64,000 nucleotides of DNA from assembly GCA_016858145.1 (NCBI GenBank), contig JAEHOE010000238.1, positions 1 to 64,000 on the forward strand. Reading direction: 5' to 3'. Positions 61,701 through 64,000 of this stretch are shown one piece after another (the stretch's first letter is position 1; the number at the start of each line of letters is the position of its first letter). A program made the translations under genes and the position numbers. The notes below the pieces were generated by a model. It was not told where the DNA came from. It made no database searches and was given only the letters and a program-made list of their open reading frames with translations. Origin of the DNA: Edaphochlamys debaryana. Taxonomy: Eukaryota > Chlorophyta > Chlorophyceae > Chlamydomonadales.

Positions 61701-62649
61701 TCTGCTGGCCTCCTGCCCAGCCCAGATCCCGCTCCCTCGGTCCGGCACCGACCGCCCGGCACCCCAGCTGAGCCTCCCTACCGGCCCCGCCTCCGCCTCC
61801 GCCTCCGCTTCAGCCTCCGCCTCGGCCTCCGCCTCCGCTTCAGCCTCCGCCTCGGCCGCCTCGGTCCCATCCTCTGCCTCAGCCTTGCTAGCGACCGACA
61901 ACACGGGGCCTGGCGACTGGTCATCTTCCTGGCCCTGTCTGACTCAGGAGGCCGCGGCATGGGGCCACGTGGGGCCTAGTCAGCAGAGCCACAGCCCCGC
62001 CCCAAGCTGGAGCCAACTTGCGGAAGGCTCACGGCTGAGTTCCTCGCTGGGGCAGCAGGGGTTAGAGTACAGCCTGAGCCAGAGCCTCAGCCTGAGCTTG
62101 GGCAAGCGGCACGGGATCCCGCAGGACGGGGGCGGACACCCCACACGCGCCTCGCGCCCCAGCCAGTTGTCCGCACACGCCTTCGTTGGCACCAGTCTCG
62201 GCCTGGGCCTCCGCCAACAGGGTCACGCCCCCGGCGCAGCACCAAGTGTGCCTGCGGCTCTGCAGCCCCCGGCAACCTCGCTGCCGCCGTGGGGGCTCGC
62301 AACGGGCAGCGGTCAGCTCGCGGCGACGGTACAGGCCCACCCGGGCCCGGCACAGGCCCAGCCAGCAGCGCTGGCGGCCGATTGCATGCGACCGGGTGTT
62401 TCGCAGCCTCCTCCGCGCCTGGCGGCCTGGGCTCTGGCGGAGGGGCACACCTACCCGGCAGCTGGCGGGGCGGGCTGGCGCGCACCCTCCCAGCCGCTGT
62501 GGGCGCCGTCGTTTGCGCAGCTGGCAACGCCGCAGGGGGCCGCCCCTGCTGCAAAGTCGGCGGCAGAGCTTCTAGAGGCGGCCGGGCAGCCGCAAGAGAT
62601 GGAAGTGCTGGATGTGTCAGCTATGCTGGAAGCATGGATGCACGAATGA
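58783..62649 (+). CDS. MYB-domain protein B (R3-like repeat, large disordered tail)
   Basis: Four exons, 825 residues: 58783-58868, 59352-59400, 59530-59601, 60379-62649; phases agree. MYB repeat at residues about 7-52: GPWTASELEALCTLHANHGNKW, ALIARHIRGRTDNDVK, NTFHSALRAK, with Trp10, Trp29 and Phe48 as core aromatics. Exon 2 is 49 nt, as in MYB A, and the introns fall at the same positions and phases. The shared block AVGPNCDDPEAR follows. The rest is Ala/Gly/Pro/Gln/Ser-rich, with an acidic stretch (SPSSDGEEEDADEEGG), an Ala-Ser alternating run encoded at about 61790-61860, and a C-terminal PQEMEVLDVSAMLEAWM that resembles the end of MYB A. Expected to be a nuclear DNA-binding regulator; the target is unknown. 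The start follows a short basic leader, MGKRRKR. Confidence 0.88.
59185..59265. repeat. 18-nt CCAGCTCCCTGCTCCCTG tandem run
   Basis: About four units lie in the first intron of MYB B, with looser CTCCCTG copies on either side. Confidence 0.88.
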
Positions 62650-64000
62650 ATGGTAAAGAAGATGCAAATGCAATGGCGGAGATCCCGTTTGTGGAGATTG
62701 CCGTACGAATGGGGAGCAGCAACAGCTGCGAGGTATGCCTCGACCTTGGGGCAGGGGATACGTGATAAGGCATTGCAGGTACGAATGAAACGCCATTGCT
62801 CAATCAAGGGGTTGCTTAGGTTGCTGGGGAGGTTAAAGCTCGACCACCTGTGGAAGCCAGGGCAAAGACAGGCAGGGCCATCACGAACGGAACAGAGGAA
62901 GCTCCCTAGTGGTCGGAGGGAGCCCGGTCGGTGCTGGAGGGCAAAGTGAGTACTATAGATGCACGCTGGAGCTGCATTGATACCGCATTCTCGCATTGCG
63001 CAAGCGGCTTTGCTTGCGAGTCATGACCCGTGAACTCGTGGGTCCTCTCTAATTGCATGCAACAATCGTGTTAAGGCATCATAAATGGGGGGGCTCATCA
63101 TGCGGATCATGCGTCATGCGCTGTACCGTTGCCTGTTACATCGTATGTTGCTTTCTTTAACAAAACCACAGCAGGCGCTGAGGCCGCCTTCTTGCTAACT
63201 GGGCTGGGCCAAGGAGTTTGTGGATTACTCAAATTGTGAACCTTGCGCTGCTACCAGTAGGTCATGTGGGCTTCTGTTTGGGCGCCGGCACGGTGCTGTT
63301 GCTTGGTGCGTGGAGGAGGTGTCTGATCTCCGCACTCAATCAATCACGAAACATGTGCTCCCATGCCTGCATGCACGCACGCACGGGGAGTAGGCACGGG
63401 GAGTCTGTCATGGCATGTGCCTTGACCCAGGGGGGGGACGGAACCACTGGGTCCGCCCTTACTATGGGCAGAAACTCGTTCGCTAGGGGCTACCGCAAAC
63501 GCCGAGTGAAGTGCCTCGGCTGGCGGCGGGCGGGTGCGGGTGTCGGGTCTGCTGGTGACGGAGTGTGGGCTGAGCTCGGTTGCGAGGGCAACCAGCAACG
63601 GCTGCACGCCTGACCTTCATTTCATTGCTCGGATGGGTGGGCCCATGGGCAGCAAGGCCTGTCCGTGAGAGGGGATCGAGCACTGATAGATAGGTTGGTC
63701 AATGTTGGGAACGAGCTGATGGTTAACCCAAGTTACGGGCTTACTTGTGTTCTTTTGGCAACCATCGGCTAGGCAGTGGTTCGCTTTGTGAGGCTGGAAA
63801 CAGGAGGGTTGATTATTATTGGCACCGCCGCATGGCCTGCAACAAGCGGCCGCGCTTAGGAATGACGCGTTACAGGGTTGCGGCCAGCGGGCAGCAAGCT
63901 GCCGGCCCCGCATAAGGGGGAGAGGGGGCCGCGCTGAGGCGGCTGCATGGGGCTGCGAGCAGAGCATGCTGCTGGAGAGGGCCCCCTGTGGAGTGGCACC
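62650..64000. other. 3' region of MYB B and end of window
   Basis: No coding exon supported. The sequence is relatively AT-rich for the window. No TGTAA was noticed, so the MYB B transcript end could not be placed. Confidence 0.5.

Noticed and set aside
60608..61904. Minus-strand and shifted frames opposite MYB B exon 4
   Set aside because: Shadow frames of high-GC coding sequence.

Overview
The window is nuclear DNA of a green alga, most likely a volvocine (Chlamydomonas/Gonium/Volvox group). The grounds are the high GC content, strong G/C preference at third codon positions, many small exons split by GT-AG (rarely GC-AG) introns, very long Ala/Gly/Gln/Pro runs in regulatory proteins, and TGTAA polyadenylation motifs downstream of several stops. 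No bacterial, organellar or viral gene block and no tRNA or rRNA was seen. I built the gene models by hand by chaining exons whose splice phases agree; every complete model sums to a whole number of codons.

Layout. 1-571: intronic polypyrimidine tract. 572-5242 (+): 3' part of a Cys-form SelO protein AMPylase. 6093-14636 (+): 22-exon BAT1/GABA-type amino-acid permease. 18103-21581 (-): 11-exon Golgi-type sulfotransferase, with a decayed copy of its first exon at 16309-16628. 26053-29162 (-): MYB protein 'A'. 32137-37469 (-): 10-exon protein with SnoaL/NTF2-like segments and low-complexity inserts. 38728-44650 (+): 14-exon PDI-C (ERV-type cargo receptor fused to thioredoxin), with a foreign gene fragment in one intron and an inverted copy of that fragment at 46222-46937. 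49113-54724 (-): 14-exon FAM20-like secretory-pathway kinase. 55680-57788 (+): coiled-coil/Gly-rich protein of unknown function. 58783-62649 (+): MYB protein 'B', a paralogue of A with the same exon plan.

The genes do not form an operon or an obvious pathway. PDI-C, the sulfotransferase and the FAM20-like kinase would all act in the ER/Golgi, which is notable but may be chance. The SnoaL-like gene and PDI-C are head to head (1.26 kb between starts), as are the FAM20-like gene and the Gly-rich gene (0.96 kb).

The most unusual signal is at splice junctions. In at least four genes the edge of an exon together with its splice site is duplicated 100-143 bases away inside the flanking intron ('exon-edge echoes'). 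In SelO this has expanded to eight copies. The same introns tend to be G-rich after the donor and C-rich before the acceptor. The window also holds an 11-nt and an 18-nt microexon and three likely GC-AG introns.
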